A DNA stretch of 64,000 nucleotides from Hyphomicrobiales bacterium (GTDB lineage: Bacteria; Pseudomonadota; Alphaproteobacteria; Rhizobiales; Rhizobiaceae), in NCBI GenBank assembly GCA_900468805.1, contig UEIF01000032.1:46519-110518 (forward strand), written 5' to 3'. Each line of letters starts with the position of its first letter. Position 1 is the first letter of the stretch. Both the position numbers and the translations under genes were made by a program. Positions 42,885 through 52,593 of this stretch are shown here, one piece after another. The notes beneath the pieces were generated by a model. It had not been told where the DNA came from. It ran no database searches and saw only the letters and a list, made by a program, of their open reading frames with translations.

Positions 42885-43085
42885 ATGGAAACTAGACTGC
42901 AGTCCAAACTCATTGAAGCGATTGATTATAAGCGCGAAACTCGACACCTCACGCTCTATCTGACCAACGGCCAACGCCGTCATTACGAAGATGTCCCCGA
43001 AGGCATCGTCGTCGGACTTGCCGCAGCAGCTTCTCCTGGCGACTTCTACATGAGCCAGATCCGGGGCCGCTTCCGCACTACCTGA
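42885..43085 (+). CDS. KTSC-domain small protein (copy 2)
   Basis: A 66-residue KTSC protein: LQSKLIEAIDYKRETRHLTL, TNGQRRHYEDVP and SPGDFYMSQIRGRFRTT. It aligns over its whole length with the copy at 40904-41113. It is flanked by about 270 bases of non-coding DNA upstream and a hairpin downstream, so it is a separate transcription unit. Function unknown. Confidence 0.8.
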   Translation: METRLQSKLIEAIDYKRETRHLTLYLTNGQRRHYEDVPEGIVVGLAAAASPGDFYMSQIRGRFRTT

Positions 43086-43090
43086 AAAAT

Positions 43091-43115
43091 ACGGCACGCA
43101 CCCAAGGCGTGCCGT
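43091..43115 (+). terminator. Hairpin after the second KTSC gene
   Basis: A perfect 9-base stem (43091-43099 with 43107-43115) five bases after the stop. There is no T-run downstream, so efficiency is uncertain. Confidence 0.6.
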
Positions 43116-43215
43116 GTCGGTGCACTAGGAACCAACCTAAATTGTTCACCGATTGGACCGTTCATAACCGAGATCGGCGTCGCATCCCTCCATCGACTAA
43201 AGTCAGCCTCAAATC

Positions 43216-45054
43216 TCAGCCGGCCACACTTCGCGATTTGTCGTCGTGGCCGTTTGATGCAAGAAGGCGTCCCGTCTCGGCGGCGCTCGAGGGATAGCCG
43301 AGCGCAAAGCCCTGCAGGCTATCGCAGCCGAGCCATGACAGCGTCACGGCATGAGCCTCGGTTTCCACTCCTTCGGCGATCACCTCGACATCGAGAGCCT
43401 TGGCGATCTCGACGATCGATCCGACCACGCGCCTTTGCTCGGCCGATTCCACGACATCGGTGACGAGCTGGCGGTCGATCTTCAGCCGTTTCGGTTTCAG
43501 CCGCACAAGACCGATGAGCGAAGCATGGCCGGAACCGAAATCGTCGATCTCGATATCGATGCCCATTTGCTTGATGAGGTCGATATTGGCGAGGAACTTG
43601 TCATCGCAATCGTCGAGGAAGATCGTTTCCACCAGCTCGAAGACGATGGCGCCCGGCGGAATGGCAAGCCGGCGCAACTTGTCCAGCAGAGCTGGATCGG
43701 CAAGACGCGCAGGAGAAATATTCACGGCGATGCGAGGTACGCTGCAGCCCATAGCCTGCCAGACAACGCGATCTTCGAGCGCACGCTGCAGGATCGCGGC
43801 ATCGATCTCTGCCGAAAGCCCATACTCATCCGCAATGCGGAGGAAGACGCTCGGCGCCAGCAAACCCTTTTCCGGATGGTTCCAGCGTGCCAGCGCTTCC
43901 AGCCCGGTGATCTCGCGAGTGCGCGCATCGAGCTGAACCTGATAGTAGGGAACGATCTGGCCCTGCTCCAGAGCTTGGGCGAGCTCCTCGGCGAGGCGGC
44001 GTTTGCCGCGCAGGTCTTCCTGAAGCTGTCGGCTGAAGAATTCGATGCGGTTGCGGCCGAGCTTTTTCGCCTGATAAAGCGCCAGATCCGATTCGGCGAG
44101 CAAATTGCGCGCCCGTCTGTTGCTGCTCCAGGATACCCCGATCGACGCGCCGGATTGCAGCATCTCCTGCCCGAAACGGATTTTCTTCCGCAATCGCCGC
44201 TGCACATCCTCGACAATCGCTTTCAGTTCGGCGAGGCCGGCGAAGTTGATCAGAACGATGACGAATTCGTCGCCGCCGACACGCGCGGCCATGCCATTTG
44301 CAGGAATGGCAGCTGCAATTCTGAGCGATGCCGCGCGCAACACGGCATCGCCAGCCGTGTGACCATGGCTGTCATTGATCTGCTTGAACTGGTCGAGATC
44401 GAGGTGCAGAACGGCAAGCATGGATACGCCCCTGTCGGTCGGCAGTTCGGCAAGCCGCTTGTCGAGCAGACGCCGGTTCGGCATGCCGGTCAGGTAGTCA
44501 CGGTCGGCTACATGCTCGATCCGCGCATTGCTTTCCTCAAGTGCGAGCGCCCGGGCCTCGGCCACTATCTTCTGCTTGCCGAGTTCGGCATTGAGCAGCA
44601 CGTCGGAGGTCACGTCCCATTCCGCGCCGATGAAGGACGGGGCCCCCCCCTCATCGACATAAAAATGCGCCCGCGACCTCAGATGGCGGATCTCACCGCT
44701 CGGCAGGATGATGCGAAACTGGGAATTATAGGCGCCACGGGCGGCAACCGCTTTTTCGAAGTCTTGCTCGGCCCGTTCCCTATCCTCTGGATGCAGGGCA
44801 TTCGACCAGATCCAGGTCGGCACCTCCCGGTTTGTCTGACCGGTTCCGTAGAGGCGGTGCATCTGCGCATCCCAGAGAATGGCATTCTTATTGATACTGT
44901 GCTCCCACACACCGATCTGCGAAGCGTCCAGCGCAAGCTCCAGTCTCCGGAGAAGATCCTGGAACTCTCGCTCGGATCGCGTTGGTTTATTCTCGGGCAA
45001 TTCGGTTTCAGCCTCGAAGCCTGCAAAAACTCTAATATAGTCGCAAGCCCTCAT
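43216..45054 (-). CDS. PAS-GGDEF-EAL cyclic-di-GMP enzyme
   Basis: A 612-residue soluble protein. A PAS/PAC sensor domain spans about residues 33-160 (LELALDASQIGVWEHSINK). The GGDEF domain keeps RVGGDEF. The EAL domain keeps the catalytic set: EALARW, NISPARL, ETIFLDD, DDFGSGHASL, KIDRQLV, EGVETE. Both cyclase and phosphodiesterase motifs are therefore intact, and the protein could make or degrade c-di-GMP depending on the PAS signal. It has no membrane segment. It is monocistronic, with 100 bases to the dehydratase gene. Confidence 0.92.
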   Translation of the reverse strand: MRACDYIRVFAGFEAETELPENKPTRSEREFQDLLRRLELALDASQIGVWEHSINKNAILWDAQMHRLYGTGQTNREVPTWIWSNALHPEDRERAEQDFEKAVAARGAYNSQFRIILPSGEIRHLRSRAHFYVDEGGAPSFIGAEWDVTSDVLLNAELGKQKIVAEARALALEESNARIEHVADRDYLTGMPNRRLLDKRLAELPTDRGVSMLAVLHLDLDQFKQINDSHGHTAGDAVLRAASLRIAAAIPANGMAARVGGDEFVIVLINFAGLAELKAIVEDVQRRLRKKIRFGQEMLQSGASIGVSWSSNRRARNLLAESDLALYQAKKLGRNRIEFFSRQLQEDLRGKRRLAEELAQALEQGQIVPYYQVQLDARTREITGLEALARWNHPEKGLLAPSVFLRIADEYGLSAEIDAAILQRALEDRVVWQAMGCSVPRIAVNISPARLADPALLDKLRRLAIPPGAIVFELVETIFLDDCDDKFLANIDLIKQMGIDIEIDDFGSGHASLIGLVRLKPKRLKIDRQLVTDVVESAEQRRVVGSIVEIAKALDVEVIAEGVETEAHAVTLSWLGCDSLQGFALGYPSSAAETGRLLASNGHDDKSRSVAG

Positions 45055-45157
45055 TAATGAAGCCTTTTTGTAAGTACCGAACTAGTTACTAGGTGAACTG
45101 TTCGTTACGACTGCCTCCTTTTCGATCAGTATTGCTTTAGCCAGACAATTTCTTCAA

Positions 45158-46942
45158 TTAGTGATTGTGACGGGGCGAATTCTTGGCAATCTGGCGGAAG
45201 TCCGCCGCACCCTCGATCACCGCACCGTCCGAAAGCTGTGTGACCGAACTGCGGTATAGGCGCTGCCAGGGCGTCGCATCGGCCGGCACAGGCGGAATTC
45301 CGTCCCCCTTGCGCCGCTCGATTTCGGCATCGTCGACGAGCATGTCGCAGCGCCCCTGGTTGAAATCGATGCGAACGATGTCACCCGTCCGCAGCCAGGC
45401 AAGCCCACCGCCGGCAGCACTTTCGGGTGAAGCATTGAGGATCGAGGGGCTGTCCGACGTGCCGGACTGGCGCCCGTCGCCGATCGTCGGCAGACTCTTG
45501 ATGCCGCGCTTCAGGATATGATCCGGCGGCTGCATGTTAACGACCTCCGCCGAGCCCGGCCAGCCGAGCGGACCGGCGCCGCGGATGGCAAGGATCGTGT
45601 TCTCGTCGATACCGAGGCCCGGATCGTTGATGCGCTTGTGGTAGTCTTCCGAGCCATCGAAAACGACAGCCTTGCCTTCAAAGACGCCTTCGCGGCCTGG
45701 CTCCTGCAGGTAGCGCTTGCGGAAGTCCTCGGAGACGACGCTCATCTTCATGATGGCGAAATCGAAGAGATTGCCCTTGAGCACGAGGAAGCCGGCGCGT
45801 TCCTTCAGGGGCTCGTCATAGGGCTTGATGACATCGCGGTCACGCGCCTCACGCCCTCTCAGATTGTCAGCCATGGTCCTGCCGGTGACGGTGCGACAGT
45901 CACCGTCGAGCTTGCCGGCCTGCAGCAATTCCCACATTACCGCGGGGGTGCCACCGGCACGGTGGAACTTCTCTCCGAGATAGGCACCTGCCGGCTGCAC
46001 ATTCGCCAGTAGTGGAATGTCGAAACCATGGACCTGCCAATCCTCGGGATATAGCTCGACTCCTGCATGTTTCGCCATGGCGGCAAGATGCGGCTGGGCG
46101 TTGGTCGAGCCGCCGATGGCCGAATTGGTCTTGATGGCATTGAGGAAGGCTTCGCGCGTCAGGATATCCGACGGCTTCAGGTCTTCGAGTACGATTTCGA
46201 CGGCGCGCCGACCCGTGCGATAGGCCATCTGGCCACGCTCGCGATAGGCAGCCGGGATATTGCCGCAGCCCGTCAGCGACAGGCCGAGCGCTTCGGCCAG
46301 TGCATTCATGGTCGAGGCCGTGCCCATCGTGTTGCAATGACCGACGGAGGGTGCCGAATCGAGCGCCGTTTGCAGGAATTCCTCTTCATCGATCTCGCCT
46401 GCCGCCAGCTTCCGGCGCGACTGCCAGATCGCCATGCCGGAACCGGCAAGCTTGCCTTCGTGCCAGCCGTCGAGCATCGGCCCGCCCGAGAGAACGATCG
46501 CCGGAATATCGACCGTCGACGCCGCCATGATCGCCGACGGCGTGGTCTTGTCACAGCCGGTGGTCAGTACGACGCCATCGAGCGGATAGCCGTAGAGGAT
46601 TTCAACGAGGCCGAGATAGGCGAGGTTGCGATCAAGTGCGGCCGTCGGACGCTTGCAGTTCTCGAAGATAGGATGCGTCGGAAATTCGATCGGGATGCCG
46701 CCCGCATCACGGATGCCGTCACGCACGCGCTTGGCAAGCTCGATATGGACGCGATTGCAGGGCGTCAGATCGCTGCCGCTCTGGGCAATACCGATAACAG
46801 GCTTGCCGGACCGCAGCTCCTCCGGCGTCACACCGTAGTTCATGAAGCGCTCCAGATAGAGCGCCGTCATGTCGATATGATCAGGATTGTCGAACCAGTC
46901 CTGTGAGCGCAGGCGGCGCTTGCCGGTCTTGCTGTCGGTCAT
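45158..46942 (-). CDS. Sugar-acid dehydratase, IlvD/Edd family (probably L-arabinonate dehydratase)
   Basis: A 594-residue iron-sulfur dehydratase. Cys62 (LTPCNRVH), Cys130 (LTTGCDKTTPS) and Cys203 (VGHCNTMG) are spaced as the three [2Fe-2S] ligands recalled for R. leguminosarum L-arabinonate dehydratase (59, 127, 200), with a constant offset of three. This argues for a pentonate or related sugar acid rather than for branched-chain IlvD. The downstream-most part is SSVTQLSDGAVIEGA. Its start overlaps the stop of the reductase gene by four bases, so the two are translationally coupled. Confidence 0.85.
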   Translation of the reverse strand: MTDSKTGKRRLRSQDWFDNPDHIDMTALYLERFMNYGVTPEELRSGKPVIGIAQSGSDLTPCNRVHIELAKRVRDGIRDAGGIPIEFPTHPIFENCKRPTAALDRNLAYLGLVEILYGYPLDGVVLTTGCDKTTPSAIMAASTVDIPAIVLSGGPMLDGWHEGKLAGSGMAIWQSRRKLAAGEIDEEEFLQTALDSAPSVGHCNTMGTASTMNALAEALGLSLTGCGNIPAAYRERGQMAYRTGRRAVEIVLEDLKPSDILTREAFLNAIKTNSAIGGSTNAQPHLAAMAKHAGVELYPEDWQVHGFDIPLLANVQPAGAYLGEKFHRAGGTPAVMWELLQAGKLDGDCRTVTGRTMADNLRGREARDRDVIKPYDEPLKERAGFLVLKGNLFDFAIMKMSVVSEDFRKRYLQEPGREGVFEGKAVVFDGSEDYHKRINDPGLGIDENTILAIRGAGPLGWPGSAEVVNMQPPDHILKRGIKSLPTIGDGRQSGTSDSPSILNASPESAAGGGLAWLRTGDIVRIDFNQGRCDMLVDDAEIERRKGDGIPPVPADATPWQRLYRSSVTQLSDGAVIEGAADFRQIAKNSPRHNH

Positions 46943-47850
46943 TTCTTCCCTCCCATTCGGGCATTCGTATCTTCGAGATGGAGCAGCAAAGCACTGTGAT
47001 CCGTCTCGCCGTTGCCTTTGCCAACAAATTCTGTGAATTCGGCATGCACCGCTTCCGTCAGAGGCAAGGTCAAAGACAATGCCTTTGCCATCGCCATGAC
47101 GGCGTCGAGGTCCTTCAACTGATTGGCCGAAGAACCGCCCGGTGCAAATTGCCGGTCGATCATGCGCTTGCCGTGGATCTCCAATATGCGACTGTCGGCA
47201 AAGCCGCCACGCACGGCATCCCGAAAGGCCGCCGGCGAACCGCCGCCCGCCTCGATCAGCATCATCGCCTCGGCAACGGCGCCGATCGTCACGGCCACGA
47301 TCTGCTGGTTTGCGAGTTTGGCAAGCTGCCCTGATCCACTTGGCCCGACATGTGTAGCGCGCCCCATTGGCGCGAAAACTTCGGCGAGTTCGGCAATGAC
47401 CGCTGCATCCCCGCCCGCCATGATGGCAAGAGTGCCGGCCGCCGCGCCGACCGTACCGCCCGAAACCGGCGCGTCGATGTGACGGATGCCGCGCGCGGCC
47501 AGTTTTTCCGCATGCTCCCGTGCGAAAGGCGGGGCGATCGAACTCATGTCGATGACAGCCGCGCCCGGTCTCATGGCGTCGGCAACGCCCAGATCGAACA
47601 GAACCCGCCCGACGGCCTGTGCATTTGTCAGCATGCAGATTACGACATCGGCTGAAGAAACGGCTTCAGCTGGGGATGCGGCGATATCGGCACCATCTGC
47701 GGAAAGAGCCTCAGCCTTGCCGCGATCACGGTTCCAGACCATGATGGCAAAGCCTGCGCCAAGCAGGCGCCGCACCATCGGCGCTCCCATGAGCCCGGTG
47801 CCGAGAAAGGCAATCTTCGGCTTTACAGTGTTTCCCGATGCGTGTGTCAT
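46939..47850 (-). CDS. 3-hydroxyisobutyrate-dehydrogenase-family reductase
   Basis: A 303-residue NAD(P)-dependent enzyme. The Rossmann motif is IAFLGTGLMGAPMVRRLL, the substrate segment is DAPVSGGTVGAAAGTLAIM and the catalytic Lys lies in GSGQLAKLANQQIVA. The family includes tartronate semialdehyde reductase and beta-hydroxyacid dehydrogenases. Coupling (ATGA) to the downstream dehydratase suggests that both serve one sugar-acid route. Confidence 0.88.
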   Translation of the reverse strand: MTHASGNTVKPKIAFLGTGLMGAPMVRRLLGAGFAIMVWNRDRGKAEALSADGADIAASPAEAVSSADVVICMLTNAQAVGRVLFDLGVADAMRPGAAVIDMSSIAPPFAREHAEKLAARGIRHIDAPVSGGTVGAAAGTLAIMAGGDAAVIAELAEVFAPMGRATHVGPSGSGQLAKLANQQIVAVTIGAVAEAMMLIEAGGGSPAAFRDAVRGGFADSRILEIHGKRMIDRQFAPGGSSANQLKDLDAVMAMAKALSLTLPLTEAVHAEFTEFVGKGNGETDHSALLLHLEDTNARMGGKK

Positions 47851-47985
47851 CCAGCCCTCCCGAACCGTTGCCTGCCTTTGATACCCCCCTTACCTCAGCA
47901 TGCAACCGTTTTGATGGACGTAACGCATTTTTGTCGCATCCCGCGACATCGTCCCCAAAATCGAGTGTACTTCACCTTAAAAACG

Positions 47986-48018
47986 AAACGGGCGAGGACC
48001 GAAGTCCCCGCCCGGTTT
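47986..48018 (-). terminator. Terminator of the RND pump operon
   Basis: A near-perfect stem of about 13 bases (47986-47999 with 48004-48018) with a 4-base loop, followed on the minus strand by TTTCGTTTTT. It lies 18 bases after the RND permease stop. Confidence 0.88.
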
Positions 48019-48035
48019 ACCCGACAAAGGAGAGG

Positions 48036-51000
48036 TTATTCCGCAGCGACGCTGATATGGTCGTCCTTGTCCTGCGGATGATTGTCGTTGTGCTGGACGA
48101 GCGGACGGTTGCCCGTCATCCGGCGCAGGAGCACGTAGAACACCGGCGTCATGAAGATGCCGAAGAAGGTGACGCCAATCATGCCCGAGAACACCGCGAC
48201 ACCCATGGCGGCGCGCATTTCCGAACCCGCGCCGGTCGAGGTGACGAGCGGCACGACGCCCATGATGAAGGCCATGGAGGTCATGAGGATCGGCCGAAGA
48301 CGCATGCGGCTGGCCTCGATCGCGGCCTCACGCGGCGTCCTGCCTTCGAACTCCAGTTCGCGGGCAAATTCCACGATGAGGATCGCGTTCTTGGCCGATA
48401 GACCGACAAGCACCACTAGGCCGATCTGCGTGAAGATGTTGTTATCTCCACCGGTGAGCCAGACGCCGGTCAAGGCGGCCAGAACACCCATCGGCACGAT
48501 CATGATGATCGCAAGCGGCAGTGTCAGGCTTTCATACTGGGCAGCGAGCACCAGGAAGACGAGCAGCAGGGCGAGCGGGAAGACGACGATGCTGGAGTTA
48601 CCGGCAAGGATCTGCTGATAGGTCAGGTCCGTCCACTCGAACTCGATGCCCGCAGGCAGCGTCTCGTCCAAGATCTTCTCGATCGCTGCCTGCGCCTGCC
48701 CGGACGAGAAGCCCGGTGCCGGACCGCCGTTGATATCGGCAGCGAGGAAGCCGTTATAGCGGTTGGCACGCTCCGGACCGGTGCTTGCATCCACCTTCAG
48801 GAGAGCTGCAAGCGGGATCATCTGGCCCGATGCCGAGCGGACCTTCAACTGGCCGATATCTTCCGGCTGGGCGCGGAACTTGGCATCGGCCTGCACACGG
48901 ACGCTGTAGGTGCGGCCGAAGGCGTTGAAGTCATTCACATAGAGCGAGCCGAGATAGATCTGTAGCGTCTGGAAGACGTCGGTGACGGAGACTCCGAGTT
49001 GCTCGGCCTTGGCGCGGTCGAGGTCGGCATAGAGCTGCGGCACGTTTATCTGGAAGCTGGAGAACAGCCCCGCAAGTTCCGGCGTCTGATAGGCCTTGGC
49101 AAGCACTGCCTTCGTGGCTTCATCAAGCGCCTGGTTGCCCAGACCCGCACGATCCTCGATCTGCAGCTTGAAACCGCCCGTCGTGCCGAGGCCGTTGACC
49201 GGCGGCGGCGGGAACATGGCGATGAAGGCATCCTGGATGACGCCGAACTTCTGGTTCAGGGCCATCGCGATCGCCCCCCCCGAAAGGTCGGGCGTCTTGC
49301 GCTCATCGAAATCCTTCAGCGTCACGAAGACGATGCCGGCATTGGACGAGTTGGTGAAGCCGTTGATCGACAGGCCCGGGAAGGCGATGGCGTTGGCAAC
49401 ACCCGGCTGGGCCAGGGCGATATCGGTCATGCGCTTGATGACGTCTTCCGTGCGGTCGAGGCTTGCGGCATCCGGCAACTGGGCAAAGCCGATCAGATAC
49501 TGCTTGTCCTGCGACGGCACGAAGCCCCCCGGAACCGTATTGAAGATGCTGTAGGTCGCACCAACAAGCACAAGATAGATCACCATGACGATGCTCTTGC
49601 GCGATACCAGACCGCCGACGCCCTTGCCGTAATAGTTCGAACCGGCACCGAAGGCGCGGTTGAAGCCACGGAAGAACCAGCCGAAGATCGCATCCATGAA
49701 CCGCGTCAGCCAGTCCTTGGGCGCATGGTGACCCTTCAGGAGAAGAGCGGCAAGCGCCGGAGACAGCGTCAGCGAGTTGAAGGCGGAGATGACGGTCGAG
49801 ATTGCGATCGTCAGCGCGAACTGGCGATAGAACTGACCCGACAAGCCCGAGATGAAGGCGAGCGGCACGAAGACCGCAACAAGAACCAGCGCGATCGCGA
49901 CGATCGGGCCGGATACTTCCTTCATGGCCTTGTAGGTCGCAGCCCGGGGACTAAGCCCGCTTTCAATGTTGCGTTCGACGTTTTCGACGACGACGATCGC
50001 ATCATCCACGACGATACCGATCGCCAGCACGAGACCGAAGAGGCTGAGTGCGTTGATCGAGAAGCCGAACATATACATGACTGCGAACGTACCGATGATC
50101 GATACCGGAACGGCGATCAGCGGGATGATCGACGCGCGCCATGTCTGCAGGAACAGGATAACGACGAGAACGACGAGCGCGATCGCTTCGAGCAGCGTGT
50201 CGATGACCTTCTCGATGGAGGCGCGAACGAACTTCGTCGTATCGTAGACGATCTCGTACTTCACGCCTGTTGGCATGGCGAGTTGCAGTTCGTCCATGGT
50301 GGCGCGAACATTGTCGGCAATCTCGATTGCATTCGAACCCGGGGCCTGGAGAACGGCGACGGCGACAGCCGGCTTGCCGTCGAGCAGCGAACGCAGCGTA
50401 TAGTCGGCGGCACCGAGTTCGATCCGGGCAACGTCGCGCAGACGGGTGATCTCGCCATTGGCGCCCGTCTTGACGATGATGTTGCCGAATTCCTCGGGCG
50501 TACGCAGACGACCCTGGGCGTTCACGTTGAGCTGAAGGTCGACGCCCGGCTGGCTCGGCGAAGCGCCGATGATGCCGGCGGCGGCCTGAACGTTCTGCGA
50601 GCTGATCGCATTGCTGATGTCGCTGGCGGCAAGATTATGCTCGGCAGCCTTCTGCGGATCGATCCAAACGCGCATCGAATAATCGCCGGCACCGAAAACC
50701 TGCACCTGGCCGACACCGGCGATACGGGCGAGCCGGTCCTTGACGTTCAGTGTCGCGTAGTTGCGCAGATAGGTGATGTCATGGCTGTTCCCGTCGGAGA
50801 CGAGATTGACGACCATGATGAAGTCCGGCGAGCTCTTGACCGTGGTGATGCCGAGTGCACGAACTTCCGCCGGCAGACGGGGTTCTGCCTGCGAAACGCG
50901 GTTCTGAACCAGCTGCTGCGCCTTGTCCGGGTCGGTGCCGAGCTTGAAGGTGACGGTAACGTTCAAGGCGCCGTCCGACGTCGCCTGGCTGGACATGTAG

Positions 51001-51233
51001 AGCATGCCCTCGACGCCGTTGATCTGCTCTTCGAGCGGCGTCGCAACAGTTTCGGCGATGACCGACGGGTTTGCGCCGGGATAGGTGGCATGCACGACGA
51101 TCGATGGCGGCACGACCTCGGGATATTCGGAGATCGGCAGCGCCTGCAGGCCGATGAGGCCGGCGACCACGATGAGGACCGAAAGAACACCGGCAAACAC
51201 CGGGCGGTCGATAAAGAATCTGGATATGTTCAT
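48036..51233 (-). CDS. RND multidrug efflux permease (AcrB/MexB type)
   Basis: A 1065-residue inner-membrane pump. It opens MNISRFFIDRPVFAGVLSVL and has the proton-relay Asp pair in GIVVDDAIVVVENVERN and the second-half helices (FPLALLLVFLVLAAQYESLT). It is the hydrophobe-amphiphile class that extrudes drugs, bile salts or plant phenolics with an adaptor and outer-membrane channel. The ATG at 51233 follows GAGAGGG; the longer frame is not used. No outer-membrane channel gene is adjacent, so TolC from elsewhere is likely. Confidence 0.95.
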   Translation of the reverse strand: MNISRFFIDRPVFAGVLSVLIVVAGLIGLQALPISEYPEVVPPSIVVHATYPGANPSVIAETVATPLEEQINGVEGMLYMSSQATSDGALNVTVTFKLGTDPDKAQQLVQNRVSQAEPRLPAEVRALGITTVKSSPDFIMVVNLVSDGNSHDITYLRNYATLNVKDRLARIAGVGQVQVFGAGDYSMRVWIDPQKAAEHNLAASDISNAISSQNVQAAAGIIGASPSQPGVDLQLNVNAQGRLRTPEEFGNIIVKTGANGEITRLRDVARIELGAADYTLRSLLDGKPAVAVAVLQAPGSNAIEIADNVRATMDELQLAMPTGVKYEIVYDTTKFVRASIEKVIDTLLEAIALVVLVVILFLQTWRASIIPLIAVPVSIIGTFAVMYMFGFSINALSLFGLVLAIGIVVDDAIVVVENVERNIESGLSPRAATYKAMKEVSGPIVAIALVLVAVFVPLAFISGLSGQFYRQFALTIAISTVISAFNSLTLSPALAALLLKGHHAPKDWLTRFMDAIFGWFFRGFNRAFGAGSNYYGKGVGGLVSRKSIVMVIYLVLVGATYSIFNTVPGGFVPSQDKQYLIGFAQLPDAASLDRTEDVIKRMTDIALAQPGVANAIAFPGLSINGFTNSSNAGIVFVTLKDFDERKTPDLSGGAIAMALNQKFGVIQDAFIAMFPPPPVNGLGTTGGFKLQIEDRAGLGNQALDEATKAVLAKAYQTPELAGLFSSFQINVPQLYADLDRAKAEQLGVSVTDVFQTLQIYLGSLYVNDFNAFGRTYSVRVQADAKFRAQPEDIGQLKVRSASGQMIPLAALLKVDASTGPERANRYNGFLAADINGGPAPGFSSGQAQAAIEKILDETLPAGIEFEWTDLTYQQILAGNSSIVVFPLALLLVFLVLAAQYESLTLPLAIIMIVPMGVLAALTGVWLTGGDNNIFTQIGLVVLVGLSAKNAILIVEFARELEFEGRTPREAAIEASRMRLRPILMTSMAFIMGVVPLVTSTGAGSEMRAAMGVAVFSGMIGVTFFGIFMTPVFYVLLRRMTGNRPLVQHNDNHPQDKDDHISVAAE

Positions 51234-51354
51234 TTTAGAGCCCTCTCCGGGGTGAACATGGATGCAAAGTCCCTCTCCGGTGGCCTGGAAAGCCCACCGG
51301 CAGGTCATGTCTTTTAGGGTAGCGGCCTCCCCCCAAGGGAAGGAGGCTCAGATC

Positions 51355-52545
51355 TTACTGAGCGGTCGCGACTTTCTCTTCCATCTGAGGCGCAACGACT
51401 GCACCCGGACGGATACGCTGCAGGCCGTTGACGACGATCTTGTCGCCGACCGCCAGGCCGTCTTCAACCACGCGCTGACCGTCGAACAGCGAACCGAGCT
51501 TGATCTGCCGGTAACTGACCTTGTTCTCACCGTCGACGACGAAGACGAACTTCTTGTCCTGGTCGGTACCGACGGCGCGGTCATTGATGACGATCTTGTT
51601 CTCGGCCTTCGGCTGGCCCATGCGCACCCGCACGAACTGGCCGGGGATCAGCCTGCCGCCGGGATTGTCGAAGACTGCCCGCACTGCAATGGTACCGCTT
51701 GCGGCGTCGACTTCGTTATCGACGAGCTGCAGCTTGCCCTTGATCGGCGTCCCGTCATCGGCAAGCGTGCCGATCTCGACCGGGATCTGCTCGACGGCCG
51801 GCAGTGCCGCGCCGGTTTCCGGAAGCTCGGAGAGCGCCTTCGTGACCATCTCTTCGCTCGCATTGAAGCTTGCATAGATCGGATCGACAGAGACAAGCGT
51901 TGTCAGCTCAGGCGAAGCCGAGCCGGCCGCGACAATATTGCCGACCGTGACCTCGATCTTGCCGATACGGCCGGAAACCGGCGCTTGAACCTGGGTATAA
52001 TCGAGATCGAGCTGCGCGGACTGGAGAGCCGCCTGCGCCGAACGCAGGCTTGCCTGGGCTTCAGCTAGCGTGCTCTGGCGCTGGTCGAGGTCGCTCTGCG
52101 AAATCGTCCGGTTATCTGAAAGACGGTGGCCGCGGTCGAGTTCCGTCTGCGCCAGGCTGACCTTGGCTTCGGCCGAAGCGACCTGACCTTGCGCTTGGGA
52201 GACGGCCGCCTGATAGGGAGCTGGATCGATGGCGAAAAGCAGATCGCCCTGCTTGACCAAAGCGCCCTCACGGAAATGCACTGATTGAATGGCGCCCCCG
52301 ACGCGGGGACGGATCTGCACACGGTCGATGGCTTCCAGACGACCGGAGAAATTCTCCCAGTTCGTCACATCACTGCTGGCGACGACGGCAACCGTCACCG
52401 GCACGGCGGGAGCCTGCGCAGGTTCGGAGGCGGCCGTGGCGGTTGCACTCATCGGCAGTTCGAAAAAGATGGCAGCGGCCGAAACGGACGCAGCAACACC
52501 CAGACCGGCGCCCACTAGGGCCCAGCGCTTATTTCTGGACGTCAT
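51355..52545 (-). CDS. RND periplasmic adaptor (AcrA/MexA type)
   Basis: A 396-residue membrane-fusion protein with an N-terminal hydrophobic anchor (LVGAGLGVAASVSAAAIFFE). The two halves of the lipoyl domain are RVQIRPRVGGAIQSVHFREG and LDYTQVQAPVSGRIGKIEVT, around a helical hairpin. The C-terminus ends VVAPQMEEKVATAQ. It bridges the RND permease and the outer-membrane channel. It lies 121 bases before the permease gene and 48 bases after the hydrolase-like gene, all in one direction. Confidence 0.93.
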   Translation of the reverse strand: MTSRNKRWALVGAGLGVAASVSAAAIFFELPMSATATAASEPAQAPAVPVTVAVVASSDVTNWENFSGRLEAIDRVQIRPRVGGAIQSVHFREGALVKQGDLLFAIDPAPYQAAVSQAQGQVASAEAKVSLAQTELDRGHRLSDNRTISQSDLDQRQSTLAEAQASLRSAQAALQSAQLDLDYTQVQAPVSGRIGKIEVTVGNIVAAGSASPELTTLVSVDPIYASFNASEEMVTKALSELPETGAALPAVEQIPVEIGTLADDGTPIKGKLQLVDNEVDAASGTIAVRAVFDNPGGRLIPGQFVRVRMGQPKAENKIVINDRAVGTDQDKKFVFVVDGENKVSYRQIKLGSLFDGQRVVEDGLAVGDKIVVNGLQRIRPGAVVAPQMEEKVATAQ

Positions 52546-52593
52546 TGGTACTCTCCTTGCGGCCCTGAATGGCCGTAAAAAATCAGTTCGTCT

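Noticed and set aside
43351..45057. A 568-codon open frame opposite the PAS-GGDEF-EAL gene
   Set aside because: The sense protein has intact catalytic motifs throughout; the antisense frame has none.
48999..51317. A 772-codon open frame opposite the RND permease
   Set aside because: Antisense shadow; the RND permease on the other strand is full length and well conserved.
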